Source: Amborella trichopoda (Eukaryota; Streptophyta; Magnoliopsida; Amborellales; Amborellaceae). Taken from it: a DNA stretch of 64,000 nucleotides. Position numbers and translations under genes: made by a program. The notes beneath the pieces are model-generated. The model was not told the DNA's origin, searched no databases, and saw only the letters and a list, made by a program, of their open reading frames with translations. Below, one piece after another: positions 54,501 to 61,226 of this stretch (its first letter is position 1; each line of letters begins with the position of its first letter). Location: contig NW_006500356.1 of NCBI RefSeq assembly GCF_000471905.2, positions 2,186,304-2,250,303 of the forward strand. The letters are read 5' to 3'.

Positions 54501-55669
54501 TCACTTTTACAGCCGGACATAACAGCACCTGGTCTAAATATTTTGGCTGCATGGAGCAAGGCATCATCACCCACAAAATTAGCGGCTGACAAGAGGCGAG
54601 TGAAGTACAATGTGTTATCTGGGACGTCCATGTCCTGCCCTCACGTTGCCGGAGTTGCGGCCCTCCTCAAAGCCATTCACCCTAGGTGGTCTGCATCCGT
54701 AATTAAGTCGGCCCTAATGACCACAGGTATCAAAAAAAAAAAAAAAAAAAAAAGAAAATGTTTATATAACATTGACACAATAAAGGTGCACTCAATAATC
54801 AATTGGAAAAGGCTATTTTGATGTTGCAAATCATCTCATCAATCATCTCGACATCGAGATGTACTTATATGGAAAAAAAACCATTTTAAAATTTAAAATT
54901 TTATAATTAAAGTTGAAAATAGATTTTTGGGCCAATCCTAAAAATTTCACTCCTTTGATTATTTAAGATTGCAACCCTATAGGGACCTTACCCATAAAGA
55001 AAATATGCATGCCTATGTGTGTGCGTGTGCACAGATGCATGTGCGGAATATGCCTGCGACTAAAGTTCTTGCTTGCCTCCAGGCATTTCCATGATTAGAT
55101 GTCTCTCTAACCTCAAGCCACACTCTCTTGCAGCAAGCTTGACAAACAACATGGGCAAACCGTTAGAAGATGCATCCGGATCACCAGCTGGTCCCTTCAA
55201 CTATGGGTCTGGCCACCTTAATCCGGCCATGGCAGCAGACCCGGGCCTTGTCTACGACGCTTCTTACATCGACTATCTTGTCTTCCTTTGCAAAAGTGGA
55301 ATCAAAATCGACCGATCTTACACTTGTCCTAAGTCTCCACCAAACCCAAGTGACCTCAACCTTGCTTCAGTCACAATCTCTAAGCTTAAGGGCACAAAGA
55401 CAGTTACAAGGACAGTTACGAATGTTGGTGCAAAGAAAGCATTATACAGTCTTAGCCTTGCATCACCAAATGGAGTTTTGGTTGATATTGAGCCCAAGGA
55501 GTTATATTTTAGAAGGGATGGAGAGAAGAAGAGCTTTTCACTGACTTTTAAGGTTGGGCCAAGGGTTCCAAGAAGCATGAAAAATGGGAGTTATTCTTTT
55601 GGGTGGTATATGTGGAGTGATGGGATGCATAAAGTGAGGAGCCCAATTGTCGTTTCTCTAGCAAATTGA
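36457..55669 (+). CDS. SBT5.6: subtilisin-like serine protease, SBT5 group (10 exons)
   Basis: Secreted serine endopeptidase (subtilase, S8A) that acts in the cell wall or apoplast after removal of its propeptide. Exons: 36457-36543, 36974-37068, 37185-37282, 37551-37715, 37916-38027, 50358-50922, 51686-51786, 52878-53235, 54513-54726, 55134-55669. All introns are GT-AG, joining in phase to 776 residues plus TGA. Order: hydrophobic signal peptide (about 1-25), I9 propeptide (about 30-115; [23 protein letters not shown]), catalytic Asp147 (LLDSG), His220 (DGHGTH), oxyanion Asn334 (SAGNSGP), protease-associated insert (about 370-480), Ser566 ([11 protein letters not shown]) and a fibronectin III-like C-terminus ending [11 protein letters not shown]. 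Length and exon pattern fit plant subtilases. Similarity recalled is best to Arabidopsis SBT5.6; the exact orthologue is less sure than the group. No lesion seen. The usual FSSRGPN block reads FSSTGPN. Confidence 0.95.
36974..37068 (+). CDS. SBT5.6: subtilase exon 2
   Basis: [17 protein letters not shown] through LLLSVKD: first half of the I9 inhibitor propeptide, with two bases of a split Gly codon. Confidence 0.93.
37185..37282 (+). CDS. SBT5.6: subtilase exon 3
   Basis: [20 protein letters not shown] through VEAARLS: second half of the propeptide. Confidence 0.95.
37551..37715 (+). CDS. SBT5.6: subtilase exon 4 (catalytic Asp)
   Basis: [20 protein letters not shown] through VIVGLLDS. The usual maturation site lies just before the TTRSWDFLG block. 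Asp147 is in LLDSG. Confidence 0.95.
37916..38027 (+). CDS. SBT5.6: subtilase exon 5
   Basis: [20 protein letters not shown] through NSSHCN, ending in a split Lys codon. The 12.3-kb intron follows. Confidence 0.95.
38028..38833. other. SBT5.6: start of the 12.3-kb subtilase intron, nothing recognised
   Basis: AT-rich sequence from the donor GTGAGT to the first family A element. No feature recognised. Confidence 0.5.
38834..39045. mobile_element. 212-bp foldback element, family A, in subtilase intron
   Basis: Left end GAGACTATTTCCTTTTAGTA; right end GATAAAGATAAATAGTCTC. The ends are inverted repeats, and AAA flanks both sides. The core holds TTGATTAGGCTCAAAGATCC, a T16 run and CACCCTAAACGGTCCAATTT. 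Same family as the elements at 29143, 31084, 53333 and 57240. Confidence 0.75.
39046..40509. other. SBT5.6: subtilase intron, nothing recognised
   Basis: AT-rich with many homopolymer runs. The open frame at 40136-40507 is low-complexity and shows no known family. Confidence 0.45.
40510..40830. repeat. dispersed repeat, family B
   Basis: CAATTGATCATCTCGATGCT, then ATCTTGTAAGAAGTTATCTG and GACCATCTATTTTAAAGG, collinear with 29690-30010. Confidence 0.6.
40831..43127. other. SBT5.6: subtilase intron, unassigned
   Basis: AT-rich. A GC-richer stretch at about 41045-41460 with GG(A/T)CCGA and GGTTAGATTGACC-type motifs resembles diverged DNA-transposon remnants, but no ends could be paired. The open frame at 42642-42905 has no known family. 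Confidence 0.4.
43128..43378. repeat. tandem triplication, unit about 92 bp
   Basis: Copies start at 43128, 43203 and 43295 with TTTAAATGA and run through AGTATAGGGGCGTGACATTG to ATCTGACGGCTAGATAA. The first copy lacks a 17-bp GGATCCATCTCAGTCGC-like segment present in the other two. Confidence 0.9.
43640..43920. repeat. GGGTGGCAA-ended dispersed repeat
   Basis: Left end TAGGGGTGGCAACGGGTC. The interior holds many GACCCG / GGGTC / CCCGACC motifs around an AT core at 43738-43785, and the right side is near TTTCTACCCTAG. The flanks TTGGAAGT and GGTAGAAGT are similar and may be an old target duplication. Related to 26594-26829. Confidence 0.55.
44090..44642 (+). repeat. 5' LTR of the gypsy element
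   Basis: Matches 49321-49909. Starts TACAGCCATGCCCC, where the 3' LTR starts TGCAGCCATGCCCC, so the usual TG has become TA. Ends CTCTCCCTACA. A TTTAAAAGGACATC stretch near 44468 and AATAAAAATTGG near 44513 may be the promoter and the polyadenylation signal. Confidence 0.9.
44648..44665 (+). other. primer-binding site of the gypsy element
   Basis: TGGTATTAGAGTGGGTTT, 5 bp after the LTR, is close to the complement of the 3' end of initiator methionine tRNA (TGGTATCAGAGC...), the primer usual in plant LTR elements. Confidence 0.8.
44668..45780 (+). pseudogene. gypsy gag (capsid and zinc knuckle), broken
   Basis: Begins [20 protein letters not shown] after the primer site. The Gag core ([19 protein letters not shown], then [20 protein letters not shown]) is split by stops near 44785, 44840, 44988 and 45199. 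A CCHC knuckle ([14 protein letters not shown]) lies at 45668-45709, in a different frame from the preceding part. Confidence 0.88.
45781..47664 (+). pseudogene. gypsy protease, reverse transcriptase and RNase H, broken
   Basis: The protease region is about 45950-46250. Reverse transcriptase runs from 46550: [32 protein letters not shown], then a frameshift near 46925, FGLSNAP, and the catalytic YFDD at 47029-47040, still intact. A TAG at 47191-47193 interrupts the thumb. RNase H runs from 47455 ([20 protein letters not shown]) and is cut short where a duplicated 17-bp segment ends the frame at 47664. Confidence 0.92.
47685..49140 (+). pseudogene. gypsy RNase H end and integrase, broken
   Basis: 47685-47815 is the end of RNase H ([27 protein letters not shown]). 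The integrase zinc region follows, with a stop at 48108-48110 and one Cys of the second pair replaced by Tyr (RCRPYQ). The catalytic core at 48129-48698 has all three acidic residues: DFVLGLP, SDRDIKF and [11 protein letters not shown]. The C-terminal part continues in other frames to about 49140 (GDLVMMYL). Confidence 0.92.
49156..49308 (+). pseudogene. chromodomain-like end of the gypsy polyprotein
   Basis: [19 protein letters not shown] matches the chromodomain core (FLVKWKG...DSTWE/I), followed by [16 protein letters not shown]. In chromoviruses this module reads histone marks to guide integration. The preceding stop at 49156-49158 breaks its link to the integrase. Confidence 0.75.
49309..49320 (+). 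other. polypurine tract of the gypsy element
   Basis: GGGGGAAATGA directly before the 3' LTR, the expected second-strand priming site. Confidence 0.65.
49321..49909 (+). repeat. 3' LTR of the gypsy element
   Basis: Matches 44090-44642 throughout, from TGCAGCCATGCCCCTTTGTA to CTCTCCCTACA. It carries an extra segment of about 30 bp near 49650-49685 (CCAATTTTGACACATGAATA) not present in the 5' copy. Confidence 0.92.
49912..50210. repeat. dispersed repeat, family B (inverse)
   Basis: In reverse complement: AAGGTTGTAATTTTATACT, CTTCCAATTGTTCATCTCAA, ATCTTGTAACAAGTCTCTAG and TTTTCAAGTATTTATAG, in the order seen at 40510-40830. Confidence 0.55.
50358..50922 (+). CDS. SBT5.6: subtilase exon 6 (catalytic His and oxyanion Asn)
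   Basis: The largest exon, 188 codons, from [19 protein letters not shown] to [14 protein letters not shown]. His220 is in [11 protein letters not shown] and Asn334 in SAGNSGP. GC content is clearly above the flanking intron. Confidence 0.97.
50923..51685. other. SBT5.6: subtilase intron 6, nothing recognised
   Basis: AT-rich, no repeat recognised. Ends in GATTTCAG. Confidence 0.6.
51686..51786 (+). CDS. SBT5.6: subtilase exon 7
   Basis: [20 protein letters not shown] through PGTPKNISA, the start of the protease-associated region, ending in a split Gly codon. Confidence 0.95.
51824..51903. repeat. tandem duplication, 40-bp unit, in subtilase intron 7
   Basis: Two copies of TATTTTTTCTTCTTCATTAT...AGTATCGTTTTGT (51824-51863 and 51864-51903) that differ at one position. 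Confidence 0.92.
52130..52400. repeat. dispersed repeat, family B, diverged
   Basis: ATATTGTAACACATTATCTA then ACTGTTTATTT and TTTTAGAGCCATCATAGATA, partly collinear with the other copies. Confidence 0.45.
52500..52740. repeat. GC-rich GGGCC-motif repeat in subtilase intron 7
   Basis: CCGGGCCCTAAAAAATTATG, GGCCGGGCTTCCC, GTCCGGGCC and GCCGGGCCTCTAGGG motifs around an AT core. Probably a DNA-transposon remnant of the same general type as 26594 and 43640, but the ends are not defined. Confidence 0.45.
52878..53235 (+). CDS. SBT5.6: subtilase exon 8
   Basis: 119 codons from [20 protein letters not shown] to [15 protein letters not shown]. Covers the rest of the protease-associated insert ([18 protein letters not shown]). 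Confidence 0.96.
53333..53539. mobile_element. 207-bp foldback element, family A, in subtilase intron 8
   Basis: Left end GGGACTATTTATCTTTTGTA and right end TACAAAAAATAAATAGTCTC give the best-kept inverted repeat of the family (about 20 bp, two mismatches). The core TTTGTGCTTCACTTCAAGCC is shared with 57240-57434. Confidence 0.8.
53870..54010. repeat. dispersed repeat, family B (inverse)
   Basis: CAATTGAAAATAGATGATTT and AGATAATGTGTTACAACATA are the reverse complement of the family core at 29783-29822. Confidence 0.55.
54371..54432. repeat. tandem duplication, 31-bp unit
   Basis: CAACAAC(C/A)AGAGAATCAAG...TCAGATTT twice in direct order, one difference, about 80 bp before subtilase exon 9. 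Confidence 0.92.
54513..54726 (+). CDS. SBT5.6: subtilase exon 9 (catalytic Ser)
   Basis: [20 protein letters not shown] through SALMTT. Ser566 is in [11 protein letters not shown]. The donor is followed at once by a run of about 22 A. Confidence 0.97.
54815..54985. repeat. dispersed repeat, family B, in subtilase intron 9
   Basis: Contains ATCATCTCGACATCGAGATG and AATTTTATAATTAAAGTTGA, as in the copy at 29700-29900. Confidence 0.6.
55134..55669 (+). CDS. SBT5.6: subtilase exon 10 and stop
   Basis: Completes the split Ala codon, then 177 codons from [20 protein letters not shown] (closing the catalytic domain with [20 protein letters not shown]) through the Fn3-like domain ([10 protein letters not shown]) to [11 protein letters not shown] and TGA. 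Confidence 0.97.
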
Positions 55670-55737
55670 AGGAAAAATACGATTAAAAAGGAGGAAAAAT
55701 AGAATAGAAGGGAAGAAATTAATAGAGAAGGCTAAGA

Positions 55738-55872
55738 AAAAAGAAAAAAAGAAAAAAAGAAAAAAAGAAAAAAAGAAAAAAAGAAAAAAAGGAAAAAAGA
55801 AAAAAAGAAAAAAAGAAAAAAAGAAAAAAAGAAAAAAAGAAAAAAAGAAAAAAAGAAAAAAAGGAAAAAAAG
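55738..55872. repeat. (GAAAAAAA)n array, about 16 units
   Basis: An 8-bp unit, G plus seven A, repeated with two slightly altered units (GG). It starts about 70 bp after the subtilase stop codon, so it probably lies in the 3' UTR. The antisense frame through it is low-complexity Phe/Ser and not a gene. Confidence 0.95.
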
Positions 55873-55875
55873 AGA

Positions 55876-57174
55876 TGAGAAATAATTCTCAAAGCTGGGT
55901 GGGCATTTCCCTCTTTGCCATTTTCTTTTTAGAGGGAGCATGTTCGGCTAAGTTCCTTGGGTTAATTAACCACAGATTGAAGAAGCATTTGCTTCTTCTT
56001 GTCTTCCATTGTAAGTTGAATAGGAGTAGATATTTGACGGACATAATAAATTGGTGGATGGAATTAAGCATCAACAAAATGGATGCTTATGATGGTGAGG
56101 ATTGTATTCATTGCTAAATGTGAATTATGTCAAGCTCTCTCCCCAATGGTGAGAGGGTCGGTTGTGGTTTATAAGAGTATTGGAAGGGTTACATATGGCA
56201 AAATCAAGGGTTCTTTCATGCTTGGGAACCCTTGATTTTTAGAATAAATATCATTTTGGGCTTCTATACATTCCTCGATTCTTTTCCTGCTTTACTTTTA
56301 TTTTCTCTTTGATTTCCCTTTTAATTTTCTTTCGTTCCCTTCTTATTTCTAATCAATTTTTTTTTCTGTAATTTTTATCATTATTTATTTTTTTCTAAAC
56401 AAAGACGTAACCCTCTTTCACATGATTCCTGCAATGTCGGTGCGGCACCTAGCCCCTAGCCCTTAACGTAAGGAATATGTTCTCATGTCCCCCTTAAGAG
56501 GCCAAAACTATTGTTTTTGAGTCTTAAATCTCTAGTACAAATTTTGTAAAAAATTCCCTTCGCTCAATTTTTTAATATTCCTAAAGGGAATTGTCCACAA
56601 GGAGACCATTTATCTTTTGTTTTAATTAACTATATATTTGCCAAAAAATTTAATATTTTCCTTTTTATTTTCATAAATGGGCACAAAGATATTTTAATAC
56701 AAGCAAGCAAATAGGACTCCAATCGGTGACTTTGAATCGATATTGGGATTAGGGAGAAAATAAGCCATGGACAATTTAGGTTGATTGAGCGCCATGGGGT
56801 GCGGATAGTTAAATACTCGGGTTCATAGGGCTGAAGAACTGGCCTCTCTTGGGTTGTATTTTAGGCAGTTTGCATCCCTTATAAATGTCATGGAGGGAGG
56901 TCTTTTTTGCTGCTTTACCATGGCCCTAAGAAGGGTTCGTGTTACATGAATCTTAACGGAAGTGTTTAAATTAAAATATGTATATAATAAAGCCATTTAC
57001 TTTTGGTATGAGGAAACAAACATTCTAGTTTATTGGATGTGAAATCTAGCAATTTGTAGTGTACCATTGAATGGGTTCGATTGTTTGAAGTCTCAAAGAA
57101 ATATTTCAAACTCTATATGGCATTCCAAGCAGTTGTTAGGTAATTATGGCATTTTTTTACAAAGAAAAGGTATA
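55876..57174. other. intergenic, 3' flank of the subtilase gene
   Basis: No gene recognised. One isolated GGAGACCATTTATCTTTTGT at 56601-56620 resembles a family A end without a visible partner. Confidence 0.5.
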
Positions 57175-57292
57175 CAAAGTGACTGTTTATTTTTGGTACA
57201 AGGAAGTCCTAATCACTCCTATCTATCCGACTTCAAAGTGACTGTTTACTTTTGGTACAAAGAGGTCCTAATTACTCCTATCTATCCGATTT
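57175..57292. repeat. tandem duplication, 59-bp unit
   Basis: CAAAGTGACTGTTTA(T/C)TTTT...CTATCTATCCGA in two copies (57175-57233 and 57234-57292). The second copy is the left arm of the family A element at 57240, so the duplication copied one end of that element. Confidence 0.9.
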
Positions 57293-57434
57293 GAAATCGG
57301 ATGGTTGTGAGTGTATCATTGACTAGACTCAAAGTTAAAAAAAAAAAGCCCAAACTTTGTGTCACTCCAAGCCACCATCTTGACATCTGATGGCTAGGGG
57401 TAATTAAGACTTTGTAATAATTGTAAATGGTCTC
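57240..57434. mobile_element. foldback element, family A, left arm duplicated
   Basis: Left end GACTGTTTACTTTTGGTACA, right end AATTGTAAATGGTC, plus matching inner arms. The core has TTGACTAGACTCAAAGTT, an A11 run, CACTCCAAGCCACC and TCTGATGGCTAGGGGTAATT. Confidence 0.75.
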
Positions 57435-57649
57435 ATAGTATACATTCCCATGTACGAAAGGCATATCCTCATATATTATTCAATCCATAATTTTATTTTC
57501 TAAAACCAATAAACTATGAAATTGAGAGGAGCTTATAGGAGATGAAAATGATCACTATCATATTTAATATAATAGAACTTCTATGTTGTAGGGGAAGCAT
57601 AGAAACATTTCTCATTTATCTATGCTAGTTGAACATAAATGTGTCACCT

Positions 57650-57890
57650 CTTAAAAATCTATTTTTGCGATGGACTTAGTTTTTGAGGACATGTAATCTC
57701 TAACATGGAATAATAATCCTATTAAAAATAATAATCCTATTAAGAAAACATTTGGACCGTTAGTTTCAATTGTTTTTAAATAGGCCACCTATTTGCATTC
57801 ATCTTAAAGATAAATGTTTTATACTTTGGGACCGCATATTGTAGAGATGAGGTCCAGCCAGCATGAAACAATTTTCCATATTTCTCACTC
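57650..57890. repeat. dispersed repeat, family C copy 2
   Basis: Collinear with 31620-31870: AATCTCTAACATGGAA, AACATTTGGACCGTTAGTTT, GGGACCGCATATTGTAGA, GAAACAATTTTCCAT. It contains a small tandem copy of AATAATAATCCTATTA. Confidence 0.65.
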
Positions 57891-59201
57891 GGTTATGCTC
57901 GTTTTCAAATTGCTTTAGCCACACATATGGACTTTCAAGAAAACATTCGTCAGAGTAAGTGTTTTAAAAAGTACTGATCTGAATCTAGAGTCTTCAAAGG
58001 ATCATTTTCGCGGCGGATTATTGAATGGAGCCGCAACGGACGATGCGTGGTCCGTGAGGGTTTCCACTTGTTTTTTTGACCACAACAAACCTACTATGTA
58101 TGTTGCGATACACTGATTTTCTAAATTCGAATCCTACACAGTTGGAATTTTAAACCACAAGAGTTAGAGAGAGAGCAACTCTCTCTCTAAGAGAAGGCCA
58201 TCATCATTCAGGACTCAAAGTCCTTGACACTTTGACAAGATCTGGTAATATAACCACCATTTGTTTCACACAATCATATAAAGAAGAAGAAAAGTAGTTG
58301 CCTACGTTTGAGATCTAGTAAAGAAACCATTTAAGACAAAATTTCAGGGCATTAGATACAACTAGAAAGCTCACAAAGATCTAATTATATGAAATATTAT
58401 GGAACATAGCCTAAATATTAAATACTTGCAACTTATAGAAGACTAACATAAAAAATTCTTGAGTAGGCAAAAATATTTAACATTAACAAAGAACAAAAAA
58501 TTTATGCAATATAAGTTGCATTACCCAGTATCAAGTCCAATTTGGATGGGTGGGCCTCAATCAAATTGATGGTTTTCGATTCATCACCATTGGAACATAG
58601 GATCCAAGATAGCAACCAAAAAGGTTTTTTACCAACAATGAAATAGAGAATAAGAAACCAATAGAGAGAGACTAGAAAATGAGAAATCATTAAGGGAGAG
58701 AATTAGAGAAAATCGTAGAGAAAGAAGAGAAATTTAAAACGATCATATAAATAAGAGGGAAAGAGTGGGTGAAACATTTTAACAGGAAGATATATTTTAG
58801 AAAAAAAAATAGCATATAATTAAGAAGAGGAAAATAATGCTTATTTATTTAAAAAAGTATGAGATTTGATGTGTGGAGAGAGAGAAAGAGATTTGATGCG
58901 TGAAGAGAGAGAGTTAGAAAGAGGGAGAGAGCTGCTTGCAGAGAGAGAAAGTTAGAGAGAGGAGGGAGAGAGATTTTAGGAAAGAGGGTGTGAGGGCCCT
59001 CAAATATTTCTCTCCTTATCTTATCCAAACGTCTATGCTTATCACTAAAATAGGGAGGCTTCTTAGAGAGAAAGTTCCATTATCTAACGGGTAGAAAATA
59101 ACCACCCATCTCTCAGGGTAGAAAATAACCACCCATCTCCCACGATTACAGGTCACGTTTCTCAAATATTTTAGGAGGAACATCAAAACGTTGGAGAACT
59201 A
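57891..59201. other. intergenic, GA-rich part at 58865-58975
   Basis: No gene recognised. A purine-rich stretch of GAGAGAGA, GTTAGAGAGAGG and similar lies at about 58865-58975. Confidence 0.45.
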
Positions 59202-59411
59202 CCTCCTCCCATCCTTCTTTAAGAAGGGTTTCATGGCCATGGAGAGTTCGTTGGAGAACGATCTCCCAACGTTTTTCACATATTTTAAGAGATCGTTTTT
59301 CACATATTTTAGGAAAAAAGCCGAATGTAGGAGATCGACCTCCTCCCATGCCTCTTTAGACAGACCTCCTCTCATCCCTCTTTAAGAAAGGTTTCATGGC
59401 CATAGAGAGTT
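59202..59411. repeat. direct repeat of about 48 bp in probable copia LTR or leader
   Basis: CCTCCTCCCATCCTTCTTTA...GGCCATGGAGAGTTC (from 59202) recurs as CCTCCTCTCATCCCTCTTTA...GGCCATAGAGAGTTC (to 59411). TTTTTCACATATTTTA is also repeated between them. Confidence 0.75.
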
Positions 59412-59610
59412 CTTCTTATTATTCGACGTACCTATCTTGCTAATATAGAAAACTAATAATTCATGGTCATAGGGAGGTAGACCAGAGAATCAATTTTGAA
59501 TTCTCATTGTTCTGGGAAAGGGCCTTATCTATGCGACCTCTAATCTCGCAACACTCCCAGTAATCCTGGGAGATTTGGTATTTTATCATTTCCCATCAAA
59601 AGTTCAACAT

Positions 59611-59628
59611 TGGTATAAGAGCAGGTTT
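59611..59628 (+). other. primer-binding site of a copia element
   Basis: TGGTATAAGAGCAGGTTT is close to the initiator methionine tRNA complement. The sequence before it ends in ACAT, so the 5' LTR probably ends at CA, 59608-59609. The start of that LTR was not found. Confidence 0.7.
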
Positions 59629-59679
59629 CATTATTTATATTTGTTTAATTATTATTTTTTATCCTTTCACTCATGTTCC

Positions 59680-59713
<34 letters not shown>

Positions 59714-61226
59714 TATCATCCTTGTCTTCTTTATATTAGTTTCATATTTAATTCGTGCTCATCGATTATCCTTTTTTTATATCTAACTTTGCAACCCAAT
59801 TATGCGAAAAAAGAGATAATCAAATCACGAATATTTTTTTTTCTTTCTTGCTCGTCATTAAGGTAACATTTTTTTTTTTTAATGTTAGACTTTTTTTTTC
59901 AGCTTGCTACTTTGTAACCAATTTATTTGTTTATTTTTTAGGCGAACTCTTTCAATAGAAGGCACTGTTGATGGCTCAACGAGACTATTTGTTGACAGTG
60001 CAACTTTATTCATTGAAAATTTTATAGAAATCTTTTGAATTTCACTGAAATATGGTTTTAGTGTTTTCTTTTTGTTAAACCATCATCAGCTACGGAGCGT
60101 CCATCTCCCGCATAGATTTATCTCTTATAAAACTTTGTGAGAAGCATATCTTCTATCCATGCATATTGTTAGTATATTTATCTTGGCAAGTGTTAGTCAT
60201 GCTTCTACCCATTGCAAAACTTAGCGCTTATCTACTTCTTTGGAAGAACAATTTAGTTATCTCTTGCAAAATATTAGTGCTTATCCATTTAACCTTAATA
60301 CGTAAGTTCCAAAACAGTTGCTCTCTCCCTCTCTCTTAGCAAATAAAAGCCCTTTTTATAGAAGAAAAAGTTTATAATTTTTTGTTCTCTACCCTAATTG
60401 CAATGCTTTTTCTCTCTCTCTAAGATATTCTTTATTTGCCATCTTGCACTTAGAATACTGCTCTTCTTAATAAGATTGAACCACTGTTGATTGCTGTTTT
60501 GACCTACTATATTTGCTCAATATCAAGAGATCCTGCATCATTTATTTATTTATTTATTCTCTTGTATCCTGTTGTGCGCCTCACTCACCTTTAATAGAAA
60601 ATTTCTTAGCTAGCAAGTAGATCCATGCTTTGCAACGAAAATTAATGACCCCCTAATTTGTTTGTGCTGCTGAATTTTTAGAGAGGGAGAGTCAAAACTC
60701 CTCATAATTTAGAAAGATACACACGGTATTATTGCTGAAATTTTAGAGAGAGAGAGACAAAGAGACATATAACTGCTGTCGATAATTTAATTTTCTATTG
60801 TTACATTTTTTTTTTATGCTTGGACCCTAATTTAGGGATATTTATACATATTCTATTGGAATTGTCCTATGTTTTGGTCTCTTTAACTAAGAAAATTTCA
60901 TGATCTTGATTTTGTGAGTTCATTTTTGTGATGCCATATTTTTATCGAAAATATCAAATATCATTGTGCACTCTCTCTCTTGTGCTAAAATATATTCACA
61001 TATTTATGAAAATTATTTTTATGCAGACATAAAGTAGTTTGTTGGCTTACTTTATTATTCTTTTGTTGGATCACAACAGTGCGAACGTAAACTGTTCGAC
61101 ATCTTTTTTTTGAGGTTGCAGCTCACTGAGAGTCGGCAAACCTATTATTTAGCTAACAAACAACCCTTTCTTAAACACAATTAAATTTTTTGAACTTTTA
61201 GGTATTATCTGAAAAAAAAAATTAAA
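59629..61226 (+). other. copia leader, non-coding
   Basis: About 1.6 kb of AT-rich sequence with several TTTA and CTCTCT runs (for example (TTTA)n at 59682-59710) between primer site and gag. No gene. Confidence 0.5.

Noticed and set aside
55732..55941. antisense Phe/Ser-rich frame
   Set aside because: Product of the (GAAAAAAA)n array.
58120..58135. TTCGAATCC, similar to a tRNA B box
   Set aside because: No A box at the right distance and no cloverleaf.
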